From contig DAOTVS010000319.1 of the NCBI GenBank assembly GCA_034436375.1, forward strand, positions 1-6,419: a stretch of DNA of 6,419 nucleotides. The letters are read 5' to 3'. Positions 5,938 to 6,419 of this stretch are shown in pieces; position 1 is the stretch's first letter, and every line of letters begins with the position of its first letter. The translations under genes and the position numbers were made by a program. The notes beneath the pieces were generated by a model. It did no database searches, was not told the DNA's origin, and worked only from the letters and a program-made list of their open reading frames with translations. The DNA comes from DAOTVS01 sp034436375. GTDB taxonomy: Bacteria > Chloroflexota > Anaerolineae > SpSt-313.

Positions 5938-6419
5938 ATGAAGCGAAGGATATGGCTCATCGTGGGCGGGGTTCTGCTCCTTGTTGTGCTCGCAGGAGCG
6001 GCCTTTATGGGGGGGCGGCTCCTGACTGGCCGCGCGCTGGCAGGCGGCAACGGCGGCGGCCTGTTCATGAGCGGCAGCGGCGGAAAACGGATCTCGCTCA
6101 ATGTCAAGCCGGCCGCCGATCTGCCTCAGACCCCGGCGGCGGCCAAAGGCCTCTTTGTGCGGCGTGAGGACCGCAGCATCTTTATCGGCACCGGCCAGGT
6201 GAAAATGATGGCAAAAGTGGGGCAGAATGGGCAGCAGCCCGATGTCGCCTCCAGCTACAGCGGCCCGGTGGTCGAAGTGGTGGTCAACCAGAATACAACC
6301 ATCTACCGCGATACGACTCAAATACCGGACAACGCCTCCGGCGACGTGCAACTGCAGCAGGCGGTCGGCCCCGGCACGATCGAGGAGATCGGCGAGAACT
6401 CGATGCTCCAGGTGTGGGG
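5938..6419 (+). CDS. Small single-pass membrane protein, tandem paralogue 3 (partial, runs off window)
   Basis: The frame is open to the window end: 160 codons plus two bases, with no stop. MKRR precedes a membrane helix (about 5-27) with AGAAFMGGRLL, then a longer Gly/Ser linker (about 35-50) than in paralogue 1. The outer domain shows LPQTPAAAKGLFVRREDRSIFIGTG (62-86 region), VEVVVNQNTTIYRDTT (112-127), PDN (130-132), EEIGE (149-153) and VW at 159-160. By comparison with paralogue 1, about 26 residues are missing (the GDR-AADVLVY strand and tail). AGGAGG at 5925-5930 provides the ribosome-binding site, 7 nt before the ATG. Protein and DNA are both much closer to paralogue 1 than to paralogue 2, including nearly the same helix sequence, which suggests duplication or gene conversion between copies 1 and 3. 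Confidence 0.85.
   Translation, partial: MKRRIWLIVGGVLLLVVLAGAAFMGGRLLTGRALAGGNGGGLFMSGSGGKRISLNVKPAADLPQTPAAAKGLFVRREDRSIFIGTGQVKMMAKVGQNGQQPDVASSYSGPVVEVVVNQNTTIYRDTTQIPDNASGDVQLQQAVGPGTIEEIGENSMLQVW

Overview
The window is GC-rich, bacterial in style, and every supportable gene reads on the + strand. Codon use, a split adaptor/ATPase/permease transporter and GC-rich palindromic repeats in the gaps suggest a Chloroflexota (Chloroflexia-like) genome. That placement is inference; no phylogenetic marker gene is present.

Layout: positions 1-491 hold no convincing gene. They contain a roughly 275-bp imperfect palindrome with a perfect 15-bp hairpin inside it, then a purine-rich ribosome-binding region. 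Positions 492-1196 encode an OmpR/PhoB-type response regulator with no partner histidine kinase in view. Positions 1197-1555 are a large intergenic region filled with short 9-10 bp tandem repeats. These run as GGAAC units in its first part and as the complementary GTTCC units in its last part, so the two arms can pair into a stem of about 40 bp. A 7-4-7 dyad and a -10-like box follow, just before the next gene. From 1556 to the window end lies one tightly packed operon: a MacA/YknX-like adaptor, a MacB/YknY/LolD-type ATPase, a MacB/FtsX-type permease, and three tandem paralogues of a small single-pass membrane protein. The third paralogue is cut by the window edge.

How they may work together: adaptor, ATPase and permease form a standard tripartite MacB-class (mechanotransmission) exporter. 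The ATPase start overlaps the adaptor stop by 4 bp, and the permease start overlaps the ATPase stop by 4 bp. The three small proteins follow with gaps of 11, 23 and 12 nt and good Shine-Dalgarno sites, so they are probably co-expressed with the exporter. Each has a short basic N-terminus, one membrane helix, a Gly/Pro-rich linker and a conserved outer domain of about 110 residues that looks OB-fold/DUF5666-like. The anchor helix of the adaptor shares a short motif (AGAA-Y/F-x-G) with theirs. The response regulator may control the operon through the repeat-rich leader or the dyad, but this rests on position only.

The parts most worth a second look are the triplicated small-protein family attached to a MacAB-type exporter, and the self-complementary repeat array between regulator and exporter.
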